Assembly (NCBI RefSeq): GCF_024198215.1
Contig: NZ_JAKCFA010000001.1
Location: 124,001-188,000, forward strand
Direction of reading: 5' to 3'
DNA length: 64,000 nucleotides
From: Myxococcus qinghaiensis
GTDB lineage: Bacteria > Myxococcota > Myxococcia > Myxococcales > Myxococcaceae
A program made the position numbers and the translations under genes. Within the stretch, counting starts at the first letter, position 1. Every line of letters starts with the position of its first letter. Below, one piece after another: positions 25,710-34,508 of the stretch. The notes under the pieces are model-generated. The model searched no databases. It had not been told where the DNA came from and saw only the letters and a program-made list of their open reading frames with translations.

Positions 25710-27425
25710 CTAGCGGGAGCGCTCGTCGTCGCCGGGGCCCCGGACGCTCTCGCGAGCACGGCCCCTCAGCGCGGTGAGGGCCTGGAACACGGGGTCCGAG
25801 GACTTCTGGTGGAGCGCGCCGGTGAGGTACTGGGAGCGGCACCAGTCCTCATTGAGCTGTCCGTCCTTCGTCCTATGGGGAAGGAGCGGGAACAGCTCGA
25901 TGCGGTCCGGGAGGTGCTCGGCGCCCAGGCGCAGCTCCAGCCGGCGGCGTATCTCCAGGCGACGGTTGCCCGCCTCCTGCGTGAAGCGCTCCGCGTCCTC
26001 GGCGCCAGTGAAGACGAGCAGGACGTGAGGTGTGTGCTGCACACTGCCACCCGACGCGGCGGTGCTGACGCAGGCTCCCTGGCAGAAGGGCAGGTCGGCG
26101 AGCGCCTCCACGACCTCGGCCGCGGCGTAGATGCGGCCGTCGCGGCGCACGTCGCGCGTTCCCGCATACAGGAATTGCTCGCGCTGGCGCGTGAGGATGA
26201 CGTGGCCCGGGGGCCGGTCCTTGTCCGGCAGCGCGGTGAAGACGCCCACGTCGCCCGCGGCCTCCTGCCCGCTCAGGTTGAGGTCCTTCAGCGTCCAGGC
26301 GCGTCCCGGCGCGGGGGCGATGGCCGCGTTCAGCTCTCCGACGCGGCGGGGCGACGCGAGCACCACGCCGCCCTCCGAGGCGTCGATGAGCACCAGCGAG
26401 TGGGGCACCTTGGTCAGCTCCGACTGTCGCACCCACTCCCGCCAGGCCTCCCAGTCATGGAGGGCATCGACGGAGCGGAACCAGTGCCCCACGCCCTTGA
26501 GCGGCCCGGCGCGGACGCGGGTCAGCACGTCCCGGAGCGCGGGAGAGACGCCGAGCGCTCGCGGAGGATGCTCGAGGAGCAGGCCAGGGGTGCGCTCCAG
26601 GTCCGCGGGCTCCAGATGGACGAAGGTGGCGCCCCGCAGCAGCGAGGCGAAGAGGAGCGCGGGCTGGTGCTGGAGGAAGTGGAGGCCCGGCGCGGCGAGC
26701 ACGTCGCCCGAGGCCAGGCCGAAGGCGAGCAGGCCGTCGCACAGCGCCCCGGTCCACGCGCGCTCGGCGCTGAGGGGCACGGGGGTGTCCGGCGGGTCGA
26801 CGCGCGGCGAGAAGAGCAGGGCCACCGTATCGGCGGGGCGGTACGTGTGCGAGGCGAAGGAGGGCGCCGCGTCTCCCTTGGAGCGCAGCAGGAGCTTCTC
26901 GAAGCCCTTGATGAGCGGCGCCTGATGGGCCTCCGCGGAGATGTGCTGGGGCTCCAGCTTGGCGAGCCTGCGCGACAGGAAGAGGGGGCCGGTGGGGGGC
27001 AGGACGCTGATGCACGCGCCCAGCTTCAGCGAGGCCATGAGCGAGACGAGCAGCTCCTGCCCCAGCGGATGGACGAGGGCGACCTTCGCGCCCGGCTTGA
27101 CGCCCTGGGCGGCCCACTCGGTGGCGCGGCGGGATGCACGCTCGCCCAGCTCGCGGTAGCCCAGGGCCTGCCAGCCTCGCGTGGCGTCCCAGGCGCGGAA
27201 GGCGGGTGCGGTGGAGTCGGCGTGGCGGACGACCAGGTCATGGAAGAAGTCATGGTGCTGGCCCGGGCGGCTCTTCGGCGCGGGGCCGCCGCGTCCCGCG
27301 TGGTGGGTGGCGAGCGCGGCGATGAAGCCCTCGGAGTCACTCCAGCTCTCCCGCAGCCAGGTGGGGAGCGCCCCGTCGGAGGCGGCGTCGGTGGGGCGGA
27401 GGATTTCCCGGAGGTCGAAGGGCAT
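25710..27425 (-). CDS. ANL-superfamily (AMP-dependent synthetase-like) protein with degenerate active site
   Basis: 571 residues with the general layout of acyl-CoA synthetases or adenylation domains: YRELGERASRRATEWAAQGV (about 90-110), a VALVHPLGQELLVSLMASLK segment, and a C-terminal LEIRRRLELRLGAEHLPDRI region. However, the usual ATP P-loop (TSGTTGxPK) is replaced by LLFSPRVDPPDTP, and the C-terminal catalytic-lysine motif (RTxxGKI) reads HRTKDGQLNE, so adenylation is doubtful. It is in the same orientation as the T6SS run with a 180-bp gap to the PAAR-like gene, so co-transcription is possible. It may be a binding or regulatory protein derived from a ligase, or have an unusual mechanism. 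Confidence 0.65.
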   Translation of the reverse strand: MPFDLREILRPTDAASDGALPTWLRESWSDSEGFIAALATHHAGRGGPAPKSRPGQHHDFFHDLVVRHADSTAPAFRAWDATRGWQALGYRELGERASRRATEWAAQGVKPGAKVALVHPLGQELLVSLMASLKLGACISVLPPTGPLFLSRRLAKLEPQHISAEAHQAPLIKGFEKLLLRSKGDAAPSFASHTYRPADTVALLFSPRVDPPDTPVPLSAERAWTGALCDGLLAFGLASGDVLAAPGLHFLQHQPALLFASLLRGATFVHLEPADLERTPGLLLEHPPRALGVSPALRDVLTRVRAGPLKGVGHWFRSVDALHDWEAWREWVRQSELTKVPHSLVLIDASEGGVVLASPRRVGELNAAIAPAPGRAWTLKDLNLSGQEAAGDVGVFTALPDKDRPPGHVILTRQREQFLYAGTRDVRRDGRIYAAAEVVEALADLPFCQGACVSTAASGGSVQHTPHVLLVFTGAEDAERFTQEAGNRRLEIRRRLELRLGAEHLPDRIELFPLLPHRTKDGQLNEDWCRSQYLTGALHQKSSDPVFQALTALRGRARESVRGPGDDERSR

Positions 27426-27647
27426 GGTGGCTTTCTCTCGCGGAGTCTATCCGACGGGGGGACGGGTGCGTCCGCCTCCGACAGCAAGAGTCGGGCCGGT
27501 AGGAGCCCGGACGCTCGCGGGCCGGCCGGGTGGGACGATGTCGGGGCTCCAGGCTTCGGGCTCAAACGCTCCAGGCGCCGGGCTCGGTGGAAACCACTAC
27601 GTCGACGCCAATCACTTGCACGGTCAACACTCATGACGCGGGTGTGC

Positions 27648-27653
27648 TTGACA
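27648..27653 (+). promoter_or_regulatory. possible -35 element upstream of the transhydrogenase operon
   Basis: A perfect TTGACA occurs 56 nt before the pntAA start, in a locally AT-richer part of the 283-bp gap between divergent genes. No good -10 hexamer is seen at 16-18 bp, so this is only a candidate. The rest of the gap shows nothing else I can name. Confidence 0.3.
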
Positions 27654-27708
27654 TGGATTGCAAAGGCTTTCGTTGGCTGGGATTGAATTGGGTGGAGGGG
27701 ATGGGCCT

Positions 27709-28875
27709 ATGCTGGCCCGCATGATCATCGCCATTCCCCGTGAAACGGTGCCGGGCGAAAGGCGGATCGCGCTCGTGGCGGAGAGCGTGAAACGCCTCGT
27801 CGGCAAGAAGCACGAAGTGGTGGTCGAAAGCGGTGCGGGCCAGGGCGCGGAGTGTTCCGACGACGAGCTGCGGGCCGCGGGTGCCCGCGTCGAGTCGAGC
27901 GTCGAGGCCCTCTACGCCGCCGCGGACCTGCTGCTCAAGATTCAGCCGCCGGATGAGACGGAGCTGGGCCGGCTCAAGGCGGACTCGGTGCTGGTGAGCC
28001 TGGCGTATCCGCTGGCGAATCCGGCGCTGGCGCGCGAGCTGGCGAAGCGGCGGGTGACGCTGCTGGCCACGGACATGATTCCGCGCACGACGCTGGCGCA
28101 GATGATGGATGTGCTCAGCTCGCAGGCGACGATTGCCGGCTATCGCGCGGTGTTGCTGGCGGCGGAGGCGCTGCCCCGGCTGTTCCCCATGTTGATGACG
28201 GCGGCGGGCACCATCCCTCCCGCGAAGGTGCTGGTGCTGGGGGCGGGTGTGGCGGGCCTCCAGGCCATCGCCACGGCGCGACGGCTGGGCGCGGTGGTGG
28301 AGGCGTATGACGTGCGCAAGGTGGTGAAGGAGCAGGTGGAGAGCCTGGGCGCGCGCTTCGTCAACATCGACATCGCGGACGCGGCGGGCTCCGGCGGCTA
28401 CGCGAAGGAGCTGGGCGAGGAGGCGAAGCGCAAGCAGGCGGAGGTGCTGGCGACGCACGTGGCGAAGTCGGACGTCGTCATCACCACGGCGCTGGTGCCG
28501 GGGCGGCGCGCGCCGGTGCTCCTGCCCGCGGACATGGTGCGGCGGATGAAGAGCGGCTCGGTGGTGGTGGACATCGCGGCGGAGCAGGGCGGCAACTGTG
28601 AGCTGACGCGCGCGGGGGAGCGCTACCGCACGGAGACGGGCGTCACTGTCATCGGCGAGCGCAACCTGCCCAGCCAGGTGTCGGTGCATGCCAGCTCCAT
28701 GTACTCGCGCAACATGGAGAAGCTGCTCGCGCACGTCACCGACAAGGACGGCGTGCTCAAGCTGGATGTCGCGGATGAAATCGTGAAGGGGATGCTCATC
28801 ACCCGGGGCGGGGATGTGGTGCACCCGGCCGTCGCGGACATGGCCATGGCGGACCTGGCCAGGAGAGAGGGCTGA
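27709..28875 (+). CDS. pntAA: NAD(P) transhydrogenase subunit alpha part 1 (NAD-binding domain I)
   Basis: 388 residues. The N-terminus IIAIPRETVPGERRIAL is the alanine dehydrogenase/PNT signature, SQATIAGYRAVLLAAEALPR precedes the Rossmann motif VLVLGAGVAGLQAIATARRLGA (nucleotide-binding GAGVAG), and TALVPGRRAPVLL closes the domain. Domain I binds NAD(H) and exchanges hydride with domain III of PntB. ATG 27709 is chosen because GGAGGGG precedes it by 8-10 nt; ATG 27721 (MIIAIPRE) fits the family start equally well. The alpha chain is split, with its membrane part encoded by the next gene, an arrangement known from several bacteria. Confidence 0.95.
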   Translation: MLARMIIAIPRETVPGERRIALVAESVKRLVGKKHEVVVESGAGQGAECSDDELRAAGARVESSVEALYAAADLLLKIQPPDETELGRLKADSVLVSLAYPLANPALARELAKRRVTLLATDMIPRTTLAQMMDVLSSQATIAGYRAVLLAAEALPRLFPMLMTAAGTIPPAKVLVLGAGVAGLQAIATARRLGAVVEAYDVRKVVKEQVESLGARFVNIDIADAAGSGGYAKELGEEAKRKQAEVLATHVAKSDVVITTALVPGRRAPVLLPADMVRRMKSGSVVVDIAAEQGGNCELTRAGERYRTETGVTVIGERNLPSQVSVHASSMYSRNMEKLLAHVTDKDGVLKLDVADEIVKGMLITRGGDVVHPAVADMAMADLARREG

Positions 28876-28876
28876 C

Positions 28877-29170
28877 ATGTCGCTGACGCTCATTTTCGGC
28901 CTCTACGTCTTCTTCCTGGCGGCCTTCACGGGCTACCAGGTCATCTCCAAGGTGCCGCACCTCCTGCACACGCCGCTGATGGCCTTCACCAACGCCATCT
29001 CCGGCATCTCCCTGGTGGGCTCGCTGCTCGCGGCGGGTGGGCACTACGGGACGGTGTCCACGATGCTCGGCGCGGTGGCGGTGCTGGCCGCCACCATCAA
29101 CGTCGTGGGCGGCTTCCTCATCACCGACCGCATGCTTCGGATGTTCAAGAAGAAGGGCGGCGCGCGATGA
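28877..29170 (+). CDS. pntAB: NAD(P) transhydrogenase subunit alpha part 2 (membrane part)
   Basis: 97 residues with three TM helices (LTLIFGLYVFFLAAFTGYQV, PLMAFTNAISGISLVGSLLA, MLGAVAVLAATINVVGGFL). The KVPHLLHTPLMAFTNAISG stretch is strongly conserved in PntA domain II. It begins 1 nt after the pntAA stop and its stop overlaps the pntB start (ATGA). Together with PntB it forms the proton channel. Confidence 0.95.
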   Translation: MSLTLIFGLYVFFLAAFTGYQVISKVPHLLHTPLMAFTNAISGISLVGSLLAAGGHYGTVSTMLGAVAVLAATINVVGGFLITDRMLRMFKKKGGAR

Positions 29171-30582
29171 CCCTGTCCCTCACGGAGACGTTCGTCCAAC
29201 TGCTGTACCTGGGCGCCTCCATCCTCTTCGTGCTCGGCCTGAAGGACCTGGGCGACGCGCAGACGGCCCGGCGGGGTGTGCTGCTGGCGGAGATTGGCAT
29301 GGTGGCCGCCGTCGCCGGCACGCTGCTGTACGGCGTGGGCGTGACGCAGGTCATCGTGCGGTGGGAGTGGATTGTCGTGGCGCTGCTCATCGGCTCCGCG
29401 GTGGGCACGGGCATGGGCTTGTGGATTCCCATGACGAAGATGCCCGAGCGCATCGCGCTCTCGCATGCCTTCGGTGGCCTGGCGGTGGGGCTCGTCGGCG
29501 TCGTCGAGTACCTGCAGCACGGCGGCCCCAACATGAGCACGCTGCAAATCACCGCCACGGGCCTGGAGGTGGCGCTCGGCGCGCTGACCTTCACCGGCAG
29601 CATCATGGCCTTCGGCAAGCTCCAGGGCTTCATCACCGGCCGGCCCGTCACGTACCCGGGGCAGAACATCTCCAACATGCTGATGATTGTCGGCACGCTG
29701 GGGTTGATTGGCCTGCTCGTCTATTCACCCGACGCGTCGTGGGCCTTCTACTCCGTCGCGACGCTGGGCGTGCTGCTTGGCGTGTTGCTGGTGCTGCCCA
29801 TCGGCGGCGCGGACATGCCCGTGGTCATCTGTCTGCTCAACTCCTATGCGGGCCTGGCGGCGGCGGCCACGGGCTTCGCGCTGGGCAACAACGTCCTCAT
29901 CATCTGCGGCGCGCTGGACGGCTTCTCCGGCTTCCTCTTGGGCATGATGATGTCCAAGGCGATGAACCGCTCGTTCGCCAACGTGCTCTTCGGTGCGTTC
30001 GGCGCGGCGCCGGAGGCCAAGGCCGTCACGGAGGGCGCGGCGCCGTCGGGGCCCGCTCCCAACGTGGGGAGCGTGGAGGAGGCCGCCGAGGTGCTGCGCG
30101 CGGCCCGCTCCGTCATCGTCGTCCCGGGCTACGGCATGGCCGTGTCGCAGGCGCAGCACGCGGTGCGGGACCTGGCCAACATCCTCCAGGCCAACGGCTG
30201 CGACGTGCGCTACGCCATCCACCCGGTGGCCGGACGGATGCCGGGGCACATGAACGTGCTGCTGGCGGAGGCCAACGTCCCGTATGACCACCTGTATGAT
30301 TTGGACGTCATCAACGACGACTTCACCGCCACGGACGTCGCGCTGGTGGTGGGCGCCAATGACGTCGTCAATCCAGCGGCGCGCTCCAACCAGAGCAGCC
30401 CCATCTACGGCATGCCCATCCTCTCCGCGGACATGGCGAAGACGTGCGTGGTGCTCAAGCGCTCGCTCAACCCGGGCTTCGCCGGCATCGAGAACGAGCT
30501 CTTCGTCCGCTCCAACACAATGATGGTGCTGGGGGACGCGAAGAAGACGCTGATGCAGTTCACCGCCGCCCTGAAGGAATAG
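29167..30582 (+). CDS. pntB: NAD(P) transhydrogenase subunit beta
   Basis: 471 residues. About eight TM helices in residues 1-265 (domain II), then the NADP-binding domain III: VIVVPGYGMAVSQAQHAVRD (about 318-337; GYGMAV motif), YAIHPVAGRMPGHMNVLLAE, VVGANDVVNPAA, and VLKRSLNPGFAGIENELF. All are diagnostic. The enzyme couples proton entry to hydride transfer from NADH to NADP+. Overlaps pntAB by 4 bp; the last gene of the operon. Confidence 0.97.
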   Translation: MTLSLTETFVQLLYLGASILFVLGLKDLGDAQTARRGVLLAEIGMVAAVAGTLLYGVGVTQVIVRWEWIVVALLIGSAVGTGMGLWIPMTKMPERIALSHAFGGLAVGLVGVVEYLQHGGPNMSTLQITATGLEVALGALTFTGSIMAFGKLQGFITGRPVTYPGQNISNMLMIVGTLGLIGLLVYSPDASWAFYSVATLGVLLGVLLVLPIGGADMPVVICLLNSYAGLAAAATGFALGNNVLIICGALDGFSGFLLGMMMSKAMNRSFANVLFGAFGAAPEAKAVTEGAAPSGPAPNVGSVEEAAEVLRAARSVIVVPGYGMAVSQAQHAVRDLANILQANGCDVRYAIHPVAGRMPGHMNVLLAEANVPYDHLYDLDVINDDFTATDVALVVGANDVVNPAARSNQSSPIYGMPILSADMAKTCVVLKRSLNPGFAGIENELFVRSNTMMVLGDAKKTLMQFTAALKE

Positions 30583-30662
30583 AGCGACTCTGACCCAGGC
30601 GCGGTTGAAGGCATTTCACCGCATTCGTGCGTCCATGTGAGGAGGTGTGCCGATTTATCCGG

Positions 30663-30697
30663 AATGAGGATGGAGAATTCCATCTGGAATCCTCATT
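30663..30697. repeat. inverted repeat downstream of pntB
   Basis: AATGAGGAT (30663-30671) and ATCCTCATT (30689-30697) form a perfect 9-bp stem; the 17-nt loop holds a smaller palindrome around GAATTC (TGGAGAATTCCA-like). It lies 80 bp after pntB and 118 bp before the next gene, in an AT-richer patch. No T-tract, so terminator or operator roles are both possible. Confidence 0.4.
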
Positions 30698-30814
30698 GAG
30701 TGTGGATCCTGGCCACCTTCGCGCAGAGACTCTCCGTTGACGAAATCGCCCATCGGCATTCCATTGAGGGATTCACACGGAGCCTGGGCGGGGGCGGAAT
30801 CAAGGAGCTGGCGA

Positions 30815-32509
30815 ATGGTCGGCGACTCACGGGAAGGAAAGGGCCTGCCGGAGGACGTTCCGGGGGGCACGACGGAGCCTGAAGGCGGAGGCACCCCCGT
30901 GTTCGGTGGCGTGTCCGAGGCGGAGCTGGACGTCTTCGTCAGCAAGCTGCGCACGGACAAGAACCCACGGGTGCCGAAGGCGGCGTCACGCGCTCGCGGC
31001 GACGTGCATGGAGAGCGGCTGCACAAGGGCGTGCGTCGCTCGCTCGTGTCGTCCGTGGTGGAAGAGGAGCCCGCGCCGACGCCGGTCCCCACCGAGAAGC
31101 ACGCCTGGTTCATCGTGCTGGGCGCCAAGCCCGTGGGGCCCTTCGACGCGGAGGCCCTCAAGGCGCCCTGGGAGCGCGGCGAACTGGGGCCTGACTCGCT
31201 GTGCTGGCGCGTGGGCTTCGAGGCGTGGCAGCCGGTGGGACAGGTTCCGGAGCTGATCCAATCGCTGTCGCCGCTCCCCCTGGCGTTGGAGCTCAGCGCC
31301 GCCGTGGACGAAGCCCTGTCGGCCGCCTTCGCCGAGGGGCCCGAACTGCCCGCGAGCATGGCGGCGACCGCAGCGGAGTCCTCGGGCATCCCCGCATGGG
31401 CCGTCGAGGCCTCCCCTCGGGCTGCGTCCAGTGCGCCCGCGGACGTCGTGGGAAAGCATGCGGTGCTCGCGGACGTCAGCGAGGTCTCCGAGCAGGTGGA
31501 GGCCCGCACTCGCGTGGGCGGCTGGTGGTTCACGTTGGCCGGTGGTGTCGCGGGCGGAGTGACTGTCGCGCTCGTGATGGGATTGTTCGGACGCTGGGAT
31601 GGCGCCTCGGCGCTGCTCGCCCGGATGAATGTCGCGGAGCTGTTCAAGCCCGCACCGACGGAAGTCGTGGCCGCGCCCGTCGTGGCCGTGGTGAGCACGC
31701 CGCCTGTCGAAGCCGTGGTCGCCGCGCCAGTGCCCGCCGAGGCCGTGGCCGCGACTCCCGCGCCGCTGGGGGGCGCCGTCGCTCCCGTGGCGGTGACGGC
31801 GGCCCCGCTCCTGCCGACGCCGCCGGTGGTCGCCCAGGCCCGTCCTTCGCTCGCGGGCGTCGCCGCCGTGGAGCGGGGTGGCGCGGTGCCGGTGCTGGCC
31901 GTGGCGGGCGGAGGGCTCGCGACGTCCGTGAGGGCGAGCGCGGCTTCGTCCAGCCAGGAGCGGGACGTCGAGGCCGCGCCAGGTGTCGGCGCTGTGTCGC
32001 CTCGCGTGCCCGAGGTCAAGCTCGCTTCCGGAGCGCGGCCCGTGGCGCCGCCGCCCGTGCCCGCGGTGGAGCCCGCGCGCGCCGTTCCCGCGCCGGCGGG
32101 CTCGGATGACGACCTGGGGCTCGACGAGGACTTCGCGCGGGAGCTGTCGGGGCCCGCGGCGGGCTCGCGTTCGCGCGACGAGGCGCCGTCCGTCTACATC
32201 CCGCCCGTGGCGCCCATCCAGAATCCGCGCGTGTCGCTGGCGCAGTCGGATGTGTTCGAGGTGGTGCTCGCCAACAAGGGCGAAGTCACGGCGTGCGCCG
32301 ACGTGAAGCCGCGCCCGGTGGACGCGGGGGCTCGCGTGGTGGTGCGCTGGTCCATCCTCCCGAGCGGAGAGGTGTCCGAGGTCGTGACCGAGACGGGCTC
32401 GCTGCGAGGCACGCCGTTCGCGCGCTGCATCGAGGCCAAGGTCGGCGCCTGGGTCTTCCCCAAGCACCAGGAGCAGGGAGGCCCCGTGCGCTTCCCCTTC
32501 GTGTTCTGA
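30815..32509 (+). CDS. GYF-domain / TonB-like C-terminal protein related to GltJ (AgmX)
   Basis: 564 residues. Start ATG 30815 has AAGGAG 7 nt upstream. A GYF_2 domain lies at about 95-148 (AWFIVLGAKPVGPFDAEALK, WRVGFEAWQPVGQVPEL). A TM helix follows at about 235-260 (WWFTLAGGVAGGVTVALVMG), then a long Ala/Pro/Val-rich periplasmic linker (about 275-455) and a C-terminal TonB-like domain (about 470-564; VVRWSILPSGEVSEVVTETG, FARCIEAKVGAWVFP) of the AgmX/PglI type. In Myxococcus, GltJ (AgmX) carries a zinc finger, a GYF and TonB-like domains and belongs to the gliding machinery; this protein lacks the zinc finger. Role in motility or energy transduction across the periplasm is inference. Confidence 0.75.
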   Translation: MVGDSREGKGLPEDVPGGTTEPEGGGTPVFGGVSEAELDVFVSKLRTDKNPRVPKAASRARGDVHGERLHKGVRRSLVSSVVEEEPAPTPVPTEKHAWFIVLGAKPVGPFDAEALKAPWERGELGPDSLCWRVGFEAWQPVGQVPELIQSLSPLPLALELSAAVDEALSAAFAEGPELPASMAATAAESSGIPAWAVEASPRAASSAPADVVGKHAVLADVSEVSEQVEARTRVGGWWFTLAGGVAGGVTVALVMGLFGRWDGASALLARMNVAELFKPAPTEVVAAPVVAVVSTPPVEAVVAAPVPAEAVAATPAPLGGAVAPVAVTAAPLLPTPPVVAQARPSLAGVAAVERGGAVPVLAVAGGGLATSVRASAASSSQERDVEAAPGVGAVSPRVPEVKLASGARPVAPPPVPAVEPARAVPAPAGSDDDLGLDEDFARELSGPAAGSRSRDEAPSVYIPPVAPIQNPRVSLAQSDVFEVVLANKGEVTACADVKPRPVDAGARVVVRWSILPSGEVSEVVTETGSLRGTPFARCIEAKVGAWVFPKHQEQGGPVRFPFVF

Positions 32510-32527
32510 GCCACGTCAGGAGCGCCC

Positions 32528-32875
32528 ATGCCTGCCTACGTCGTCGTCGAAGTCTCGGTGCATGACGTGCAGACCTACGAGCGCTACAAACAGCTCGCGC
32601 CGCCCTCCATCGCCCACTACGGAGGCCGCTACCTGGTCCGGGGTGGGGCGACCGAGGCGCTCGAGGGCTCGTGGCAGCCGCCGCGCTTCGTCCTGCTGGA
32701 GTTCCCCTCCGTCGAGCAGGCGCGCGCGTGGTGGTCCTCTCCTGAGTACGCCGCCGCGAAGGCGCTGCGTCACGTGAGCGCGCACACGATGATGTTGTTG
32801 ATGGACGGGGTGCCACAGGATGACCGGCGCCCGGTCGCCTCGGTGGTCACCAGCGCCGAGTCCTCGGCGCCCTGA
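32528..32875 (+). CDS. DUF1330 family protein
   Basis: 115 residues. The ferredoxin-like alpha/beta pattern of DUF1330 is evident: AYVVVEVSVHDVQTYERYKQ, YGGRYLVRGG, FVLLEFPSVEQARAWW and SPEYAAAKALR. GGAG 6-8 nt before the ATG supports the start. No defined reaction is known to me for the family. The last about 10 residues are encoded by the first copy of a 51-bp tandem repeat that runs on past the stop, so the C-terminus may be a recent extension. Confidence 0.85.
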   Translation: MPAYVVVEVSVHDVQTYERYKQLAPPSIAHYGGRYLVRGGATEALEGSWQPPRFVLLEFPSVEQARAWWSSPEYAAAKALRHVSAHTMMLLMDGVPQDDRRPVASVVTSAESSAP

Positions 32876-32991
32876 GCGCGAGCCCCGCGCACCGGGCTCA
32901 CCAGCGCCGAGTCCGCGGTGCCCTGGGCCCGAGCCCCGCGCACCGGGCTCGCCAGCGTCGAGTCCTGGGCGCCCTGGGCGCGCGCGCCGGG
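32848..32991. repeat. 51-bp tandem repeat, about 2.8 copies
   Basis: Copies begin at 32848, 32899 and 32950, each starting CACCAGCGCCGAGTCC or close, and containing GCGCCCTG and CCCGCGCACCGGGCT. The first overlaps the 3' end of the DUF1330 gene; the other two lie in the gap before the S28-type peptidase gene. Copies differ at a few bases. The rest of the gap to 33095 shows no gene. Confidence 0.85.
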
Positions 32992-33095
32992 ACCGGTCAG
33001 AGATGTCGCGCGAATCGGAGTAGCCTCGCCGCCACACGCCGGGCTGCCGTGCTCGCATGTCGCAGGCGGTGGTGCCCGGCCGGAACGGGAGCGCC

Positions 33096-34508
33096 ATGTC
33101 TTTCGCCGAGCCCCTCTCGCGTCGCGGGCGTCTCGCCTGCGTGCTGCTGCTGTACCTCCTGACGGCCTGTGACGACGGGGAGTCTCCGCCGACGGAGGAG
33201 GACCTCCTCGCGCGGCTGGCCGCCATTCCGGGCCTCACGGTGCGCGAGGAGCCGGCGGGGGCGCAACTGCCGGGCCATCGCTTCTTCGTCATGGAGTTCG
33301 AGCAGCCGGTGGACCATGCGCGTCCGGACGGCCAGCGCTTCCGGCAGCGCCTGACGCTCCTGCACGTCTCGAGCGCGAGCCCCATGGTGCTCTACTCGGG
33401 CGGCTACTTCGTCTCCACGGAGCCTTCGCGTCGCGAGCCCACCCAGATGCTCGGCGCCAACCAGCTCTCCGTGGAGCACCGCTACTTCGGCCCAAGCCGC
33501 CCCGTACCCACCGACTGGAGCCAGCTCACCATCCGGCAGTCCGCGGACGACTTCCACCGCATCGTCGAGGCCTTCAAGCCGCTGTATCCCACCCGCTGGC
33601 TCTCCACGGGCGCGAGCAAGGGCGGCGAGACGATGGTGTTCTTCCGCCGCTTCCATCCCCAGGACGTGGACGCGACGGTGGCCTACGTGGCGCCCCTGGC
33701 CCGCTTCGACGATGAGCGGTTCATCACCTTCCAGGAGGCCGTAAGCGAGGCGTCCTGCCGCGAGCGGCTGAAGGCCTTCCAGCGCGCGGCCCTGTCGCGG
33801 CGCGCGGCCCTGCTGCCGCTGATGGATGCGCGGGCCCTCCAGCGCGGCCTCACCTTCGAGCACCTCGGCCGGGAGCGCGCCTTCGAGCATGCCGTCATCG
33901 AGCACTATTTCTACTTCTGGCAGTACGACGGCCTCTCCCGCTGCGGCACCGTGCCCGAGCCCTCCGCCAGCGACGCCGCGCTCATGGACGAACTGGACGG
34001 GCGCATGGGGCTCGACTTCTTCTCCGACGCGGACGTGGAGGACTACGGCCCGTATCACTACCAGGCCGCGGTGGAGCTGGGCTTCCCCAGTCCCTTCGAG
34101 AACCACCTGGCGGACGTGCTCCAGTACCCGGGCACCGACGTGCCGGCGCAGTACGTCCCGAGCGGGGTGAGCACCGTCTTCCGTCCGGAGGCGATGCCGG
34201 ACATCCAGCGCTGGGTCGCCACGGAAGGCGAGCGGCTGATGTTCATCTACGGCGGCCATGACCCGTGGACCGCGGCCGCGGTCGAACTGGGCAACGCTCG
34301 CGAGGCCGTGCTCTACACGGTGGCGGGGGGCAATCACGGCGCGCGGATATCGCAGCTGCCGGAGGCCGAACGCGACGAGGCCCGGGAGCTCTTGCGCCAG
34401 TGGGCTGGCGTGAGTTCCCAGGCCTCGGGACTGCAATCACAGTCGTGGCGGCTGGATCCGGAGGGCGAGGAGTTCGGTCCCCGCCCTCGGCCCCGCCATC
34501 AGCGTTAG
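33096..34508 (+). CDS. secreted S28-type (PS-10) serine peptidase lipoprotein
   Basis: 470 residues. ATG 33096 gives a classic lipoprotein signal: basic start, then LACVLLLYLLTAC; an upstream in-frame ATG at 33057 would bury it. The body is an alpha/beta hydrolase: VLYSGGYFVSTEP, QLSVEHRYFGPSRPVP (the VEHRYFGxS motif of S28 peptidases), nucleophile Ser174 in STGASKGGE, and a late GGHDPWTAAA and GGNHGARI that would supply Asp and His. It resembles the Streptomyces secreted tripeptidyl aminopeptidases of this clan. Stop codon overlaps the convergent M4 protease stop (TTAG). Confidence 0.88.
   Translation: MSFAEPLSRRGRLACVLLLYLLTACDDGESPPTEEDLLARLAAIPGLTVREEPAGAQLPGHRFFVMEFEQPVDHARPDGQRFRQRLTLLHVSSASPMVLYSGGYFVSTEPSRREPTQMLGANQLSVEHRYFGPSRPVPTDWSQLTIRQSADDFHRIVEAFKPLYPTRWLSTGASKGGETMVFFRRFHPQDVDATVAYVAPLARFDDERFITFQEAVSEASCRERLKAFQRAALSRRAALLPLMDARALQRGLTFEHLGRERAFEHAVIEHYFYFWQYDGLSRCGTVPEPSASDAALMDELDGRMGLDFFSDADVEDYGPYHYQAAVELGFPSPFENHLADVLQYPGTDVPAQYVPSGVSTVFRPEAMPDIQRWVATEGERLMFIYGGHDPWTAAAVELGNAREAVLYTVAGGNHGARISQLPEAERDEARELLRQWAGVSSQASGLQSQSWRLDPEGEEFGPRPRPRHQR

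Noticed and set aside
28140..28893. Minus-strand frames opposite pntAA
   Set aside because: Antisense to a strongly conserved enzyme; no independent support.
32848..32991. 51-bp repeats considered as CRISPR
   Set aside because: Direct tandem copies without unique spacers and with no cas gene nearby.
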